Assembly (NCBI RefSeq): GCF_030209575.1
Contig: NZ_JARVRS010000001.1
Location: 992,001 to 1,056,000 of the forward strand
DNA: 64,000 nt
Source: Leifsonia sp. fls2-241-R2A-40a
GTDB lineage: Bacteria; Actinomycetota; Actinomycetes; Actinomycetales; Microbacteriaceae
Reading direction: 5' to 3'
Of this stretch, positions 8,318-16,819 are shown piece by piece (position 1 is the stretch's first letter; each line of letters starts with the position of its first letter). The notes under the pieces were generated by a model. The model had not been told where the DNA came from and ran no database searches. It saw only the letters and a list, made by a program, of their open reading frames with translations. A program made the position numbers and the translations under genes.

Positions 8318-9349
8318 TCAGCTTTCGCTGGATTGTTGCCAGAGGTTGAGGCCGAGGTCGATGGCGTGTTTGTCGATCTCGGTGAGCTCGTCTGGGGTGA
8401 GGGTGAGGTTGCGGGTGGTGCGGAGGTTGTCCTCGAGCTGGGCGACGCTGGAAGCGCCGACCAAGACGGAGGACACGGTCGAGCGTCGCAGTGCCCACGC
8501 CAGCGCGAGCTGCGCCAGTGTCTGACCGCGGCCCTCGGCGATCGTGTTCAGCGCCCGGACGTGCTCCAGGTTCTCCTCGGTCAGGAAGGCGTGCCGCATC
8601 GATCCGTTATTGGCGGCGGCGCGCGAGTTCGCGGGGACGCCGTTCAAGTACTTCGCGGTCAGCAGCCCCTGGGCGAGCGGAGAGAAGGCGATGATCCCGA
8701 CGCCCAGGTCGTCGGCGACATCGATGAGCTCGTTCTCGATCCATCGGTTGAACATGGAGTACGACGGCTGATGGATCAGCAGCGGCGTGCCCAGCTCGGC
8801 CAGGATGTGCGCCGCTTCCCTGGTGCGGGCCGGGGAGTAGCTGGAGATCCCCGCATACAGCGCTTTGCCGGAGGCCACGGCCGTTTGCAACGCCCCCATC
8901 GTCTCCTCCAGCGGGGTGTCCGGGTCGAACCGGTGCGAGTAGAAGATGTCGACATAGTCGACGCCCAGCCGTTTCAGCGACTGGTCCAAGCTCGCAAGAA
9001 GGTACTTCCGCGATCCCCACTCCCCATACGGTCCGGGCCACATGTCGTAGCCGGCTTTCGTCGAGATGATCAGCTCGTCCCGATACCCCCGGAAGTCCCC
9101 AGCGAGGATCCGCCCGAAATTGATCTCCGCGCTCCCCGCCGGAGGCCCGTAGTTATTCGCCAGATCAAAGTGCGTCACACCCGCATCGAATGCGCGCCGA
9201 ATGATCGCCCGCGGCGACTCTATCGACGTCACATCTCCGAAGTTCTGCCACAGCCCCAACGACACCGCCGGTAACCGCAGTCCACTCCGCCCTACCCGCC
9301 GAAACGGCATCTCCTCATAACGATCACCAGCAGCAACAAAATCAGACAA
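8318..9349 (-). CDS. Aldo/keto reductase, YghZ/glyceraldehyde-3-phosphate-reductase type
   Basis: 343-residue aldo/keto reductase of the YghZ-like group. The N-terminal block AAGDRYEEMPFRRVGRSGL and SLGLWQNFG are typical of this group. Catalytic residues are visible as D..NNYG, STKAGYDMW and YSHRFD (Asp, Tyr, Lys, His). The TTG at 9349 is chosen because the conserved AAGDRYE stretch begins just after it and AGAGGA lies 7 bases upstream; an ATG at 9310 would lose this block. A palindrome like the BMP-operon operators sits about 100 bases upstream, suggesting control by the LacI regulator at 4540-5586. Confidence 0.88.
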   Translation of the reverse strand: MSDFVAAGDRYEEMPFRRVGRSGLRLPAVSLGLWQNFGDVTSIESPRAIIRRAFDAGVTHFDLANNYGPPAGSAEINFGRILAGDFRGYRDELIISTKAGYDMWPGPYGEWGSRKYLLASLDQSLKRLGVDYVDIFYSHRFDPDTPLEETMGALQTAVASGKALYAGISSYSPARTREAAHILAELGTPLLIHQPSYSMFNRWIENELIDVADDLGVGIIAFSPLAQGLLTAKYLNGVPANSRAAANNGSMRHAFLTEENLEHVRALNTIAEGRGQTLAQLALAWALRRSTVSSVLVGASSVAQLEDNLRTTRNLTLTPDELTEIDKHAIDLGLNLWQQSSES

Positions 9350-9446
9350 TCTGCAATCCTCTCTGCATTGATCACAGGCCGACGCGGAACCCCGCGACAT
9401 CGGCCGGGAGCCGGCGACGGCTGCGCTCCCTCTACCGAGGAGTAAC

Positions 9447-9464
9447 GTGTTATACGTATGACGT
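9447..9464. promoter_or_regulatory. Third copy of the LacI-type operator, upstream of an aldo/keto reductase
   Basis: The 18-mer GTGTTATACGTATGACGT matches 15/18 positions of the consensus GCGTTATACGTATAACGC shared with 4471-4502. It lies about 100 bases upstream of the aldo/keto reductase start. This links the reductase to the BMP-importer regulon by inference. Confidence 0.6.
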
Positions 9465-9583
9465 CAAGTCTCTTTTTTGGACGGCCAGTGCACCCGGCGC
9501 GAGTGAACTTCAAAACGGTACGACGCATGCTTGGGCACGCGTCCGCGGAATGAAATTGCGTCCGAATCGCTCTGGAAACCAAA

Positions 9584-9612
9584 GAACGGCGGCTGTTCAT
9601 CAGCCGCCGTTC
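9584..9612 (-). terminator. Terminator hairpin after the tRNA-Thr/tRNA-Met pair
   Basis: A perfect 12-base inverted repeat, GAACGGCGGCTG and its complement, with a 5-base loop. On the minus strand a T-rich stretch follows it, and it lies 20 bases past the 3' end of tRNA-Met. Confidence 0.75.
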
Positions 9613-9631
9613 CCGGTGTTTTCAACCTACG

Positions 9632-9705
9632 TAGCGAGGGCGGGACTCGAACCCGCGACACCACGATTATGAGCCGTGTGCTCTAACCACCTGAGCTACC
9701 CCGCC
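9632..9705 (-). tRNA. tRNA-Met (CAT)
   Basis: A 74-base cloverleaf read on the minus strand. It starts GGCGGGGTAGCTCAG, has anticodon loop CTCATAA (anticodon CAT), T arm GCGGGTTCGAGTCCCGC and discriminator A. No CCA is encoded. The acceptor stem has two G-U pairs. The sequence looks like an elongator tRNA-Met rather than the initiator, because the initiator mismatch and the GGG/CCC anticodon stem are absent. It lies just downstream of tRNA-Thr on the same strand. Confidence 0.93.
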
Positions 9706-9737
9706 GTGGCATCCCCACGTCGCGAGACGGGAGACGG

Positions 9738-9809
<72 letters not shown>

Positions 9810-9927
9810 GTAACCGGGCGCCGGCCGGAGGGCCAGACGTTTTCGGCAACCGTACGAGGATACCATCCAGCGCGGTGTGCTCCGTACCATTGCGGGCGCC
9901 CAGGACGCCCGGCGCCGTCCCCCTGGG

Positions 9928-10884
9928 TCAGGCGGCTTTCGCGGCCTCCGATGCGCCGTCGAGCGCCTCGAGCTCGTCGCGGGACAGCTCCAGCTCGACC
10001 GAGGCCAGCAGGTCAGGCAGCTGCTCGATGGTGCGAGCGCTCGCGATGGGTGCGGTGATCGTCGGCTGGGCGGCCAGCCAGGCGAGAGCGACGGATGCGA
10101 CCGACGCGTCGTGCGCGGCGGCCACCTCGTCGAGGGCGGCGAGGACCGAGCGGCCCGTCTCGTCGAGGTACTTGGCCGCGCCGCCGGCGCGAGCGCTGTC
10201 GACGGTCACGCCGTCGCGGTACTTGCCGGTGAGGAAGCCGGCGGCCAGGGCGAAGTACGGCATGACGCCGAGGCCCTCGCGCTCGGCGATCGGGCGGTAC
10301 TTCGTCTCGTACGCCCGCTCGACCAGGTTGTAGTGGGGCTGGAGTGCGACGGCGCGGTGCAGGCCCTCGCGCTCGGTGATGCGGAACCACTCCTCGATGC
10401 GCTCGGGCGAGTAGTTGGAGATGCCGATGTAGCGGACCTTCCCGGCGTCGACCAGTCCGGACAACGCCGCGACCGTCTCCTCCAGCGGCACGGTCTCGTC
10501 ATCGAAGTGCGCGTAGTACAGGTCGATGTACTCGGACTGCAGGCGCTCCAGCGACGCATCCGCCGCGCGGCGGATGTTGTCGGCGGCGAGGCCCTTGAAC
10601 TCGGGATGCTGGCTGACCTTCGTCGCGAGCACCACCTGGTCGCGGTTGCCGCGGGCGTCGAACCACTCGCCGAGGATCCGCTCCGAGTCGCCGCCCGTGT
10701 TGCCCGGAACCCACGCCGAATACCCGTCAGCCGTGTCGACGAAGTTGCCGCCGGCCGCCGCATAGCGGTCGAGCACGTCGAACGAGGTCTCTCGGTCGGC
10801 CGTCCAGCCGAAGACGTTGCCCCCGAGCGAGAGCGGGTAGACCTCGAGGTCGGACGAACCGATGGCGCGGCGCGGTGCAGTCAT
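9928..10884 (-). CDS. Aldo/keto reductase
   Basis: 318-residue NADPH-dependent aldo/keto reductase. The catalytic tetrad is visible as DTADGYS (Asp, Tyr), LATKVSQ (Lys) and YYAHFD (His). Near the C-terminus PIASARTIEQL is the phosphate-binding segment for NADPH. Length is normal. The ATG at 10884 is preceded by AAGGAG at 8 bases; an upstream in-frame start at 10935 has none. Monocistronic and divergent from the pentapeptide-repeat gene. Substrate not predictable. Confidence 0.9.
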   Translation of the reverse strand: MTAPRRAIGSSDLEVYPLSLGGNVFGWTADRETSFDVLDRYAAAGGNFVDTADGYSAWVPGNTGGDSERILGEWFDARGNRDQVVLATKVSQHPEFKGLAADNIRRAADASLERLQSEYIDLYYAHFDDETVPLEETVAALSGLVDAGKVRYIGISNYSPERIEEWFRITEREGLHRAVALQPHYNLVERAYETKYRPIAEREGLGVMPYFALAAGFLTGKYRDGVTVDSARAGGAAKYLDETGRSVLAALDEVAAAHDASVASVALAWLAAQPTITAPIASARTIEQLPDLLASVELELSRDELEALDGASEAAKAA

Positions 10885-10993
10885 GCTGATCTCCTTCTGT
10901 TGCGTGTCTCTGACGGTAACGCGGTCGTCCGACACCTATTCCGGCTCTCCCTGAGGGTGTGGAAAGATGGGGCTCCGCACGTACTGTGGACGG

Positions 10994-11836
10994 GTGCGAA
11001 CCGCCGACGACCCCCGCCGCGAGCTCAGAGCCGACTGCTCCCGCTGCGTGGGCCTCTGCTGTGTCGCGCTCGCCTTCGCCCGCTCCGCCGACTTCGCCTT
11101 CGACAAGCCGGCCGGCGACCCCTGCGTCAACCTCGACGGGGATGATCGGTGCCGCATCCATCCCCACCTCCGCGAACGCGGCTTCAAGGGATGCACGGTC
11201 TTCGACTGCTTCGGCGCCGGTCAGCAGGTCACGCAGCACACCTTCGACGGCGCGAGCTGGCGGGATGACGCGCAGACTCGCGACGCGATGTTCGCGGTCT
11301 TCCCGCTCATGCGCCAGCTGCACGAGCTTCTGTGGTTCGTCGAGGAGGCGCTGGCGCTGCCCGCCGCGGAACGCCTGCATCCCGCACTCCGGCGCACTCG
11401 CGCGGAGGTGCGGTCGATCGCGGACGCGCCCCCGGCCGAGATCCTGGCGGCCGACATCGAAGAGGTCCGCGCCCCGGCCGCCCAGCTGCTCCGCGAGGCA
11501 GCACGGCTCGCGCGCGAAGTCGGCGACATCGGCACCGGGCCGATCCGGGGGGCGCGGTCGCGCATCCGCCCCGGAGCGGACCTCCTCGGCGCCGACCTCC
11601 GCGGGGCCGATCTGCGGGGTGCCGAACTGCGCGGCGCCCTCCTCATCGCCGCCGACCTGCGCGACGCCGACCTGTCGCGGGCCGAGCTCATCGGTGCCGA
11701 CCTGCGCGATGCCCGTCTGGACGGCGCCGAGCTGCGCGACGCGATCTACCTCACGCAGGTGCAGGTGAACGCCGCCCAGGGCGACCGACGCACCCGCCTG
11801 CCCGCGACCCTCGGCCGCCCCGCCCATTGGACCTGA
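10994..11836 (+). CDS. Pentapeptide-repeat protein with N-terminal YkgJ-like cysteine cluster
   Basis: 280-residue protein in two parts. Residues about 10-75 hold eight cysteines (CSRCVGLCC, then C at [20 protein letters not shown]), resembling the YkgJ-type zinc/iron-chelating domain. Residues about 190-250 are some twelve A(D/E)L-type pentapeptide repeats forming a right-handed beta helix. The middle is helical. The GTG at 10994 is chosen because TACTGT stands exactly 6 bases before it (leaderless arrangement); an ATG at 10967 is possible. Function unknown. The repeat block is too short for a full Qnr-like DNA mimic. Confidence 0.82.
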   Translation: MRTADDPRRELRADCSRCVGLCCVALAFARSADFAFDKPAGDPCVNLDGDDRCRIHPHLRERGFKGCTVFDCFGAGQQVTQHTFDGASWRDDAQTRDAMFAVFPLMRQLHELLWFVEEALALPAAERLHPALRRTRAEVRSIADAPPAEILAADIEEVRAPAAQLLREAARLAREVGDIGTGPIRGARSRIRPGADLLGADLRGADLRGAELRGALLIAADLRDADLSRAELIGADLRDARLDGAELRDAIYLTQVQVNAAQGDRRTRLPATLGRPAHWT

Positions 11837-11877
11837 GGCCCGAGCACCGAGCCCGAGCACCGATCGCACGTAACACG

Positions 11878-11957
11878 TGCAAACGCTTCCAGCCCACTCG
11901 CTATACTCCCCCTGTGCACGGTCACATCCGCGGCACTGGCGGAAGCAAGCGCTTCCA
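11878..11957. promoter_or_regulatory. Promoter with two LacI-type operators before the LacI-GH13 fusion gene
   Basis: A TATACT -10 lies at 11902-11907. Two related sites flank it: TGCAAACGCTTCCA at 11878-11891, overlapping the -35 zone, and AGCAAGCGCTTCCA at 11944-11957. The second is part of GGAAGC-4-GCTTCC, a perfect dyad. Both contain the CGCTTCC half typical of LacI-family operators, so the downstream regulator probably represses its own transcription. Confidence 0.65.
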
Positions 11958-11983
11958 CCACGAGCGATTCCGCAGGAGGTGGC

Positions 11984-14800
11984 ATGCCCGGCATCGATGA
12001 CGTCGCGCGGGCCGCCGGAGTCTCCACCGCGACCGTCTCGCGTGCGCTCAGCGGCAAGGGGCCCGTATCGGCACCGACCAGGGCCCGCGTCGTGCAGGTG
12101 GCATCCCGCCTCGGTTACGTCGTGTCGTCCGACGCCTCGAGCCTCGCCTCGGGGCGCACACGCAACATCGGCGCGGTCGTCCCGCACCTCAACCGCTGGT
12201 TCTTCACCTCCGTCATCGAGGGCGCCGAGCGTGTACTGCTGCGCCGCGGCTACGACCTCACCCTCTACAACCTGAGCGGTGACGGCGAAGAACGCCGTCG
12301 CGTGTTCGAGGACCACCTGCTGCGCAACCGAGTGGATGCGGTGTTCACCGTCTCGCTCGAACTGGCCCCGGACGAAGTCGGCCGCCTCCTCGCGATCGGC
12401 AAACCCGTCGTCGGCGTGGGCGGCCCCCTGCCGGGAGTCGGCACCCTCACCATCGACGACGTCGCCGTCGCGCGCCTGGCCACCGACCACCTCATCTCGC
12501 TCGGCCACCGCCGGATCGCCCACATCGGCGGTTCGCACGAGTTCGACCTCGACTTCCACATCCCGACGAGCCGGCGCGCGGGCTACGAGCAGTCGCTGCG
12601 GGATGCGGGGCTCCCGGTCGAGGAGAGCCTGCACCGGGCGTCCGACTTCACGATCCCCGGCGGATACGACGCGGCCAAGCAGCTGCTCGGTTCGCCCCAC
12701 GACCGCCCCACCGCGATCTTCGCCGCGTCCGACGAGATGGCGATCGGCGCCATCCTCGCCGCCCGCGACCTGGGGCTGAACGTTCCGCGGGACGTCTCGG
12801 TCATCGGGATCGACGACCATCCGCTCGCCGACTTCTTCGGCCTCAGCACCGTCGCCCAGCATCCCGTCGGGCAGGGCGAGCACGCCGCGGCACTGCTGCT
12901 CGCCGCACTGGAGCTCCCGCGTCGGGCCGCCGGCGACGAACGCCCCGAGCCCATCAGTCACACCGCCCCGGCGGACCTCATCGTGCGGGCCAGCACCGCC
13001 GTCCATCCCTGTCCACCACCGAATCGAAACGAACACGAGGTGACCACCATCGTCACAACGACCCCCGTCCCCGGAACGACCCCCGGCTCAGCGCTCTCGC
13101 CCTCGGCCCCCGGCCGCGAGTGGTGGCGCTCCGCCGTGATCTACCAGGTCTACCCGCGCTCCTTCGCCGACTCGGACGGCGACGGGATGGGCGACCTCCC
13201 CGGCATCACGCGCCGGCTCCCCGCGCTGCGGGCGCTGGGCGTCGACGCCGTCTGGCTGTCCCCGTTCCAGACCTCGCCGCAGCGCGACGGCGGCTACGAC
13301 GTCTCCGACTACCGCGACGTCGACCCGCGCTTCGGTACGCTCGCCGATTTCGACACGATGCTCGGCGACGCGCACAGCCTCGGCCTCCGCGTCATCATCG
13401 ACATCGTCCCGAACCACTCCTCCAGCGACCACGTCTGGTTCCAGGAGGCGCTGGCCGCCGGTCCCGGAAGCCCCGAGCGGGCGCGGTACATCTTCCGCGA
13501 CGGTGAAGGCGAGAACGGCGACCTGCCGCCGAACAACTGGGAGTCGATCTTCGGTGGCGCGGCCTGGACGCGCGTGACCGAGGCGGACGGCCGTCCCGGC
13601 CAGTGGTACCTGCACCTCTTCGACAAGTCGCAGCCGGACCTCGACTGGGAGAACCCCTGGGTGTGGGATCAGTTCCGCGACATCCTGCGCTTCTGGCTCG
13701 ACCGCGGGGTCGACGGCTTCCGCGTGGATGTGGCCCACGGCATGGTGAAGGAGGCGGGCCTGCCCGACTACACACCGCCCGCCAACATGGGCAGTATGGG
13801 CGGCGGCGCACCGACTCTGGAGACCGGCGGCATCCCGCTCGAACCCGAGATCGCGGCGCACGCCGACCAGGACCCGCCCACTCCGCCGTACTTCGCGCAG
13901 GACGGCGTCCACGCGATCTACCGCGACTGGCACAAGGTCCTGGAGGAGTACGAGGGCGACCGCGTGCTCTGCGGCGAGGCCTGGGTGGAGCCGCTGGACA
14001 AGCTGGCCCGCTGGGTGCGGCGGGACGAGATGCAGCAGACCTTCAACTTCGCGTACCTGGAGACTCCGTGGGACGCGTCCGCTCTCCGCAGCGTGATCGA
14101 CCGCTCGATCGCGGCCTTCAGCAGCGTCGGGGCACCGAGCACCTGGGTGCTGTCGAACCACGACGTGGTCCGCCACGCCACTCGTCTGGCGCTGCAGGGC
14201 GAGAACCTGCAGGGACACGGGATCGGGCCGAAGTCGCAGGGGCTGCCGGACCCGGTGTTCGCGCTGCACCGCGCGCGTGCGGCGACCGCTCTGATGCTGT
14301 CGCTCCCGGGGTCCGCGTATCTCTACCAGGGCGAGGAGCTGGGTCTGCCCGAAGCGATCGACCTCCCCGATGAGGCCCGCCAGGATCCGACGTGGTTCCG
14401 CACCAACGGCGAGCGCTACGGGCGCGACGGCTGCCGCGTCCCCATCCCGTGGGAGGGCGAGACCGCGTCCTACGGCTTCGGCCCAGGCGCAGCGAGCTGG
14501 CTGCCGCAGCCCGCGACGTGGGCCGCGTACACGCGGACGTCGCAGGAGGGCGTGCCCGGTTCGACCCTGACCATGTATCAGGATGCGCTCGAGCTGCGCC
14601 GCCGGCACGACCTCGCGTTCCAGAACCCCGAGTGGATCGACCTGGGCGGCGAGACGCTCGCCTTCCGTTCCGGAGACGTGACCGTGGTGGTCAACTTCGG
14701 CACGGAGCCCGTCGGTCTGCCCGAGGGCGAGCTGCTCCTCGTGAGCGGTGCACTGGAGGATGGGATGCTGCCGCGGGACACCACGGCCTGGCTGATCTGA
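11984..14800 (+). CDS. LacI family regulator fused in frame to a GH13 alpha-glucosidase
   Basis: A single uninterrupted 938-codon frame with two complete parts. Residues 1 to about 340 are a LacI repressor: HTH IDDVARAAGVSTATVSRAL at 3-21, then the sugar-binding-protein-like domain ending TAPADLIVRAST. Residues about 341-378 are a Pro/Thr-rich linker. Residues 380-938 are a GH13 alpha-glucosidase/oligo-1,6-glucosidase starting WWRSAVIYQVYPRSFADSDG, with nucleophile D582 (GFRVDV), acid/base E665 (CGEAW) and D727 (SNHD). AGGAGGT precedes the ATG. Such genes normally sit side by side. An internal GTG at 13040 (codon 353) could start a separate enzyme, but only a weak ribosome site precedes it. 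Whether one or two proteins are made is unresolved. Confidence 0.85.
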   Translation: MPGIDDVARAAGVSTATVSRALSGKGPVSAPTRARVVQVASRLGYVVSSDASSLASGRTRNIGAVVPHLNRWFFTSVIEGAERVLLRRGYDLTLYNLSGDGEERRRVFEDHLLRNRVDAVFTVSLELAPDEVGRLLAIGKPVVGVGGPLPGVGTLTIDDVAVARLATDHLISLGHRRIAHIGGSHEFDLDFHIPTSRRAGYEQSLRDAGLPVEESLHRASDFTIPGGYDAAKQLLGSPHDRPTAIFAASDEMAIGAILAARDLGLNVPRDVSVIGIDDHPLADFFGLSTVAQHPVGQGEHAAALLLAALELPRRAAGDERPEPISHTAPADLIVRASTAVHPCPPPNRNEHEVTTIVTTTPVPGTTPGSALSPSAPGREWWRSAVIYQVYPRSFADSDGDGMGDLPGITRRLPALRALGVDAVWLSPFQTSPQRDGGYDVSDYRDVDPRFGTLADFDTMLGDAHSLGLRVIIDIVPNHSSSDHVWFQEALAAGPGSPERARYIFRDGEGENGDLPPNNWESIFGGAAWTRVTEADGRPGQWYLHLFDKSQPDLDWENPWVWDQFRDILRFWLDRGVDGFRVDVAHGMVKEAGLPDYTPPANMGSMGGGAPTLETGGIPLEPEIAAHADQDPPTPPYFAQDGVHAIYRDWHKVLEEYEGDRVLCGEAWVEPLDKLARWVRRDEMQQTFNFAYLETPWDASALRSVIDRSIAAFSSVGAPSTWVLSNHDVVRHATRLALQGENLQGHGIGPKSQGLPDPVFALHRARAATALMLSLPGSAYLYQGEELGLPEAIDLPDEARQDPTWFRTNGERYGRDGCRVPIPWEGETASYGFGPGAASWLPQPATWAAYTRTSQEGVPGSTLTMYQDALELRRRHDLAFQNPEWIDLGGETLAFRSGDVTVVVNFGTEPVGLPEGELLLVSGALEDGMLPRDTTAWLI

Positions 14801-14804
14801 GCCG

Positions 14805-15617
14805 TCACTCCCAGTCGGCGTAGAACGGCTCGACGCGGGGGTGCAGGCGTTCGAAGAGGTCCGGCGCGGCCGCCACCAGCAGGCGGCGGTCCGCCGGGCC
14901 TTCTCCGATTCCAGCGACGCGCGCGCCGGCCTCCTGCGCGATGAGGGCCCCAGCTGCGTGATCCCACGGGTTCAGACCACGCTCGAAGTAGCCGTCGAGC
15001 CGCCCTGCGGCCACCGAGCAGAGGTCGAGTGACGCCGCTCCGATCCGGCGGATGTCGCGGACCTCGCCGATGAGCTCCTGGACGAGCGTCGCCTGCTTAC
15101 GGCGCACCTCGGCGTCGTAGCCGAATCCCGTGCCGACGAGCGCGAGCGACAGGTCGACGCCCTCGTTCACGTGGATGCGCGCTCCGTTGAGCTGCGCTCC
15201 TCCCCCGGCGTGCGCGGCGAAGGTCTCGCCGGCGATCGGGTTGACGACGGCGCCGGCGAGCGCTCGCCAGGTCGAGGGTTCGGGGTCGCCCTCGACCACG
15301 GCGATGCTGACCGCCCACGCCGGAATGCCGTAGAAGTAGTTCACCGTCCCGTCGATCGGGTCGACGACCCACGTCAGTCCGCTCTGGCTGCTCCCGCCGC
15401 CGGACTCCTCTCCGAGGAACCCGTCGCGCGGACGGGTTGCGGCGAGTGTGTCGCGGATGAGCTGTTCCGTCTCGCGGTCGGCGCGCGTGACGATGTCGCT
15501 CAGCGACGACTTCGACGCGGCGATCTCCACGCCGTCGCGCCGGCGCTGCAGTGCGAATGCGGCGGCACGGCGCGCGACGGTGGTGGCGATCTCGCGGAGT
15601 TCGGCGTTGGAGGTCAT
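14805..15617 (-). CDS. Inositol monophosphatase family protein
   Basis: 270-residue Mg-dependent phosphatase. Metal-binding motifs are visible: GEES near residue 70, WVVDPIDGTVNYFYG near 85-100 and NPWDHAAGALIAQEAG near 215-230. Such enzymes hydrolyse myo-inositol-1-phosphate, histidinol phosphate or related sugar phosphates. Which one applies here cannot be told. The ATG at 15617 has CAGGCT 6 bases before it, close to the leaderless pattern. It converges with the LacI-GH13 gene with a 4-base gap. Confidence 0.9.
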   Translation of the reverse strand: MTSNAELREIATTVARRAAAFALQRRRDGVEIAASKSSLSDIVTRADRETEQLIRDTLAATRPRDGFLGEESGGGSSQSGLTWVVDPIDGTVNYFYGIPAWAVSIAVVEGDPEPSTWRALAGAVVNPIAGETFAAHAGGGAQLNGARIHVNEGVDLSLALVGTGFGYDAEVRRKQATLVQELIGEVRDIRRIGAASLDLCSVAAGRLDGYFERGLNPWDHAAGALIAQEAGARVAGIGEGPADRRLLVAAAPDLFERLHPRVEPFYADWE

Positions 15618-15766
15618 GCGCCCAGCCTGACAGATAGGGGAGGGCGCATCCCCTGCATGTCGGCCTAGAGTCAGCCCCGGCGGCACCACGATCCGACACG
15701 GACCCCGTCTCACGTCATGACGCGGGTCATCCGACTCCGACGACATCGAGAAGAACGGGACAGATC

Positions 15767-16483
15767 ATGACCACTCCGGACCACGACTTCACCGGCCTGC
15801 GGGCCCTGTTCATCAACGGCACCCTGAAGAGGTCGCCGGAGGTCAGCAACACCGAGGGCCTCATCGACGCGAGCGCGGGCATCATGAGGCAGCACGGCGT
15901 CGAGGTCGAGGTGCTGCGCGCCGTCGACCACGACATCGCTACCGGCGTGTACCTCGACATGACGGAGCACGGTTGGGCGACCGACGAGTGGCCGGAGATC
16001 CACAGACGCGTCATGGCCAGCGACATCCTGGTGCTCGCGGGGCCGATCTGGCTCGGCGACAACTCGAGCGTCACCAAGCGGATCATCGAGCGCCTCTACG
16101 CCGGGTCGAGCGAGGTGAACGAGGTGGGGCAGTACTCGTACTACGGCCGCGTCGGCGGCGCGATCATCACGGGCAACGAGGACGGCATCAAGCATTGCGC
16201 GATGGACATCCTCTACTCGCTGCAGCACATCGGCTACACGATTCCTCCGCAGGCCGATGCGGGATGGATCGGCGAGGCCGGTCCCGGCCCCTCCTACCTC
16301 GACCCGGGCAGCGGCGGCCCGGAGAACGACTTCACCAACCGCAACACCACCTTCATGACCTGGAATCTGCTCCACACCGCGAAGCTCCTGAAGGAGAACG
16401 GCGGCATCCCGGCGTACGGGAACCAGCGCACCGCCTGGGATGCCGGTGCGCGCTTCGACTACCCGAACCCCGAGTACCGCTGA
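15767..16483 (+). CDS. NAD(P)H-dependent FMN reductase-like flavoprotein
   Basis: 238-residue flavodoxin-fold oxidoreductase. The N-terminal strand ALFINGTLKRSPEVSNT is the FMN-phosphate-binding loop. Residues about 85-100 (LVLAGPIWLGDNSSVTKRI) and GRVGGAIITGNEDG around 125-140 form the flavin site. It probably reduces FMN, quinones or azo/nitro compounds with NAD(P)H. A long C-terminal extension (about 50 residues) ending NPEYR exceeds the minimal fold. Monocistronic; a bidirectional hairpin follows at 16582. Confidence 0.85.
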   Translation: MTTPDHDFTGLRALFINGTLKRSPEVSNTEGLIDASAGIMRQHGVEVEVLRAVDHDIATGVYLDMTEHGWATDEWPEIHRRVMASDILVLAGPIWLGDNSSVTKRIIERLYAGSSEVNEVGQYSYYGRVGGAIITGNEDGIKHCAMDILYSLQHIGYTIPPQADAGWIGEAGPGPSYLDPGSGGPENDFTNRNTTFMTWNLLHTAKLLKENGGIPAYGNQRTAWDAGARFDYPNPEYR

Positions 16484-16581
16484 AGATGGCGGCTGCCCCT
16501 ACCGCGTTCCGGAGGGGTGTCGTTCCGTCGGAGGTCTGAGGTGGAAGGCCCCCCTCCGACGCTGAGTCCGCTGCACACCGA

Positions 16582-16616
16582 CAACAAGAGCCCGGCCGAT
16601 GGCCGGGCTCTTGTTG
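16582..16616. terminator. Bidirectional terminator hairpin between FMN reductase and tRNA-Tyr
   Basis: A perfect 16-base stem, CAACAAGAGCCCGGCC and its complement, with loop GAT. It lies 10 bases past the 3' end of tRNA-Tyr (minus strand) and about 100 bases after the plus-strand reductase gene. Confidence 0.8.
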
Positions 16617-16625
16617 ACACAGGGG

Positions 16626-16707
16626 TGGCGAGTGAGGGATTCGAACCCCCGAAGTCGTAGACAGCTGATTTACAGTCAGATCCCTTTGGCCGCTTGGGTA
16701 ACTCGCC
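16626..16707 (-). tRNA. tRNA-Tyr (GTA)
   Basis: An 82-base class II tRNA on the minus strand. It starts GGCGAGTTACCC, has anticodon loop CTGTAAA (anticodon GTA), a long variable arm, the T arm around GGGGGTTCGAATCCC and a closing ACTCGCC plus discriminator A. No CCA is encoded. Confidence 0.94.
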
Positions 16708-16819
16708 ATTGGCGCTCCCGACCACCAGTGTTCTCGTGACCGAAGGCGCCACACAAGAATACTGTGCACGCGCCCGCACACGAAATCAGCGGGCGCTCAG
16801 CGGCCATCCGGTCTGCGGG

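Noticed and set aside
11580-11760. Tandem DNA repeats
   Set aside because: They encode the pentapeptide repeats of the protein at 10994-11836 and vary at the DNA level; not an independent repeat element.
10727-13036. A 769-codon open frame on the minus strand
   Set aside because: It runs antisense through three unrelated genes and their promoters, which a real gene would not.
16484-16581. A short gene between the FMN reductase and tRNA-Tyr
   Set aside because: No frame with start signal; only a weak GTCGGAGG/CCTCCGAC inverted repeat, probably part of the termination region.
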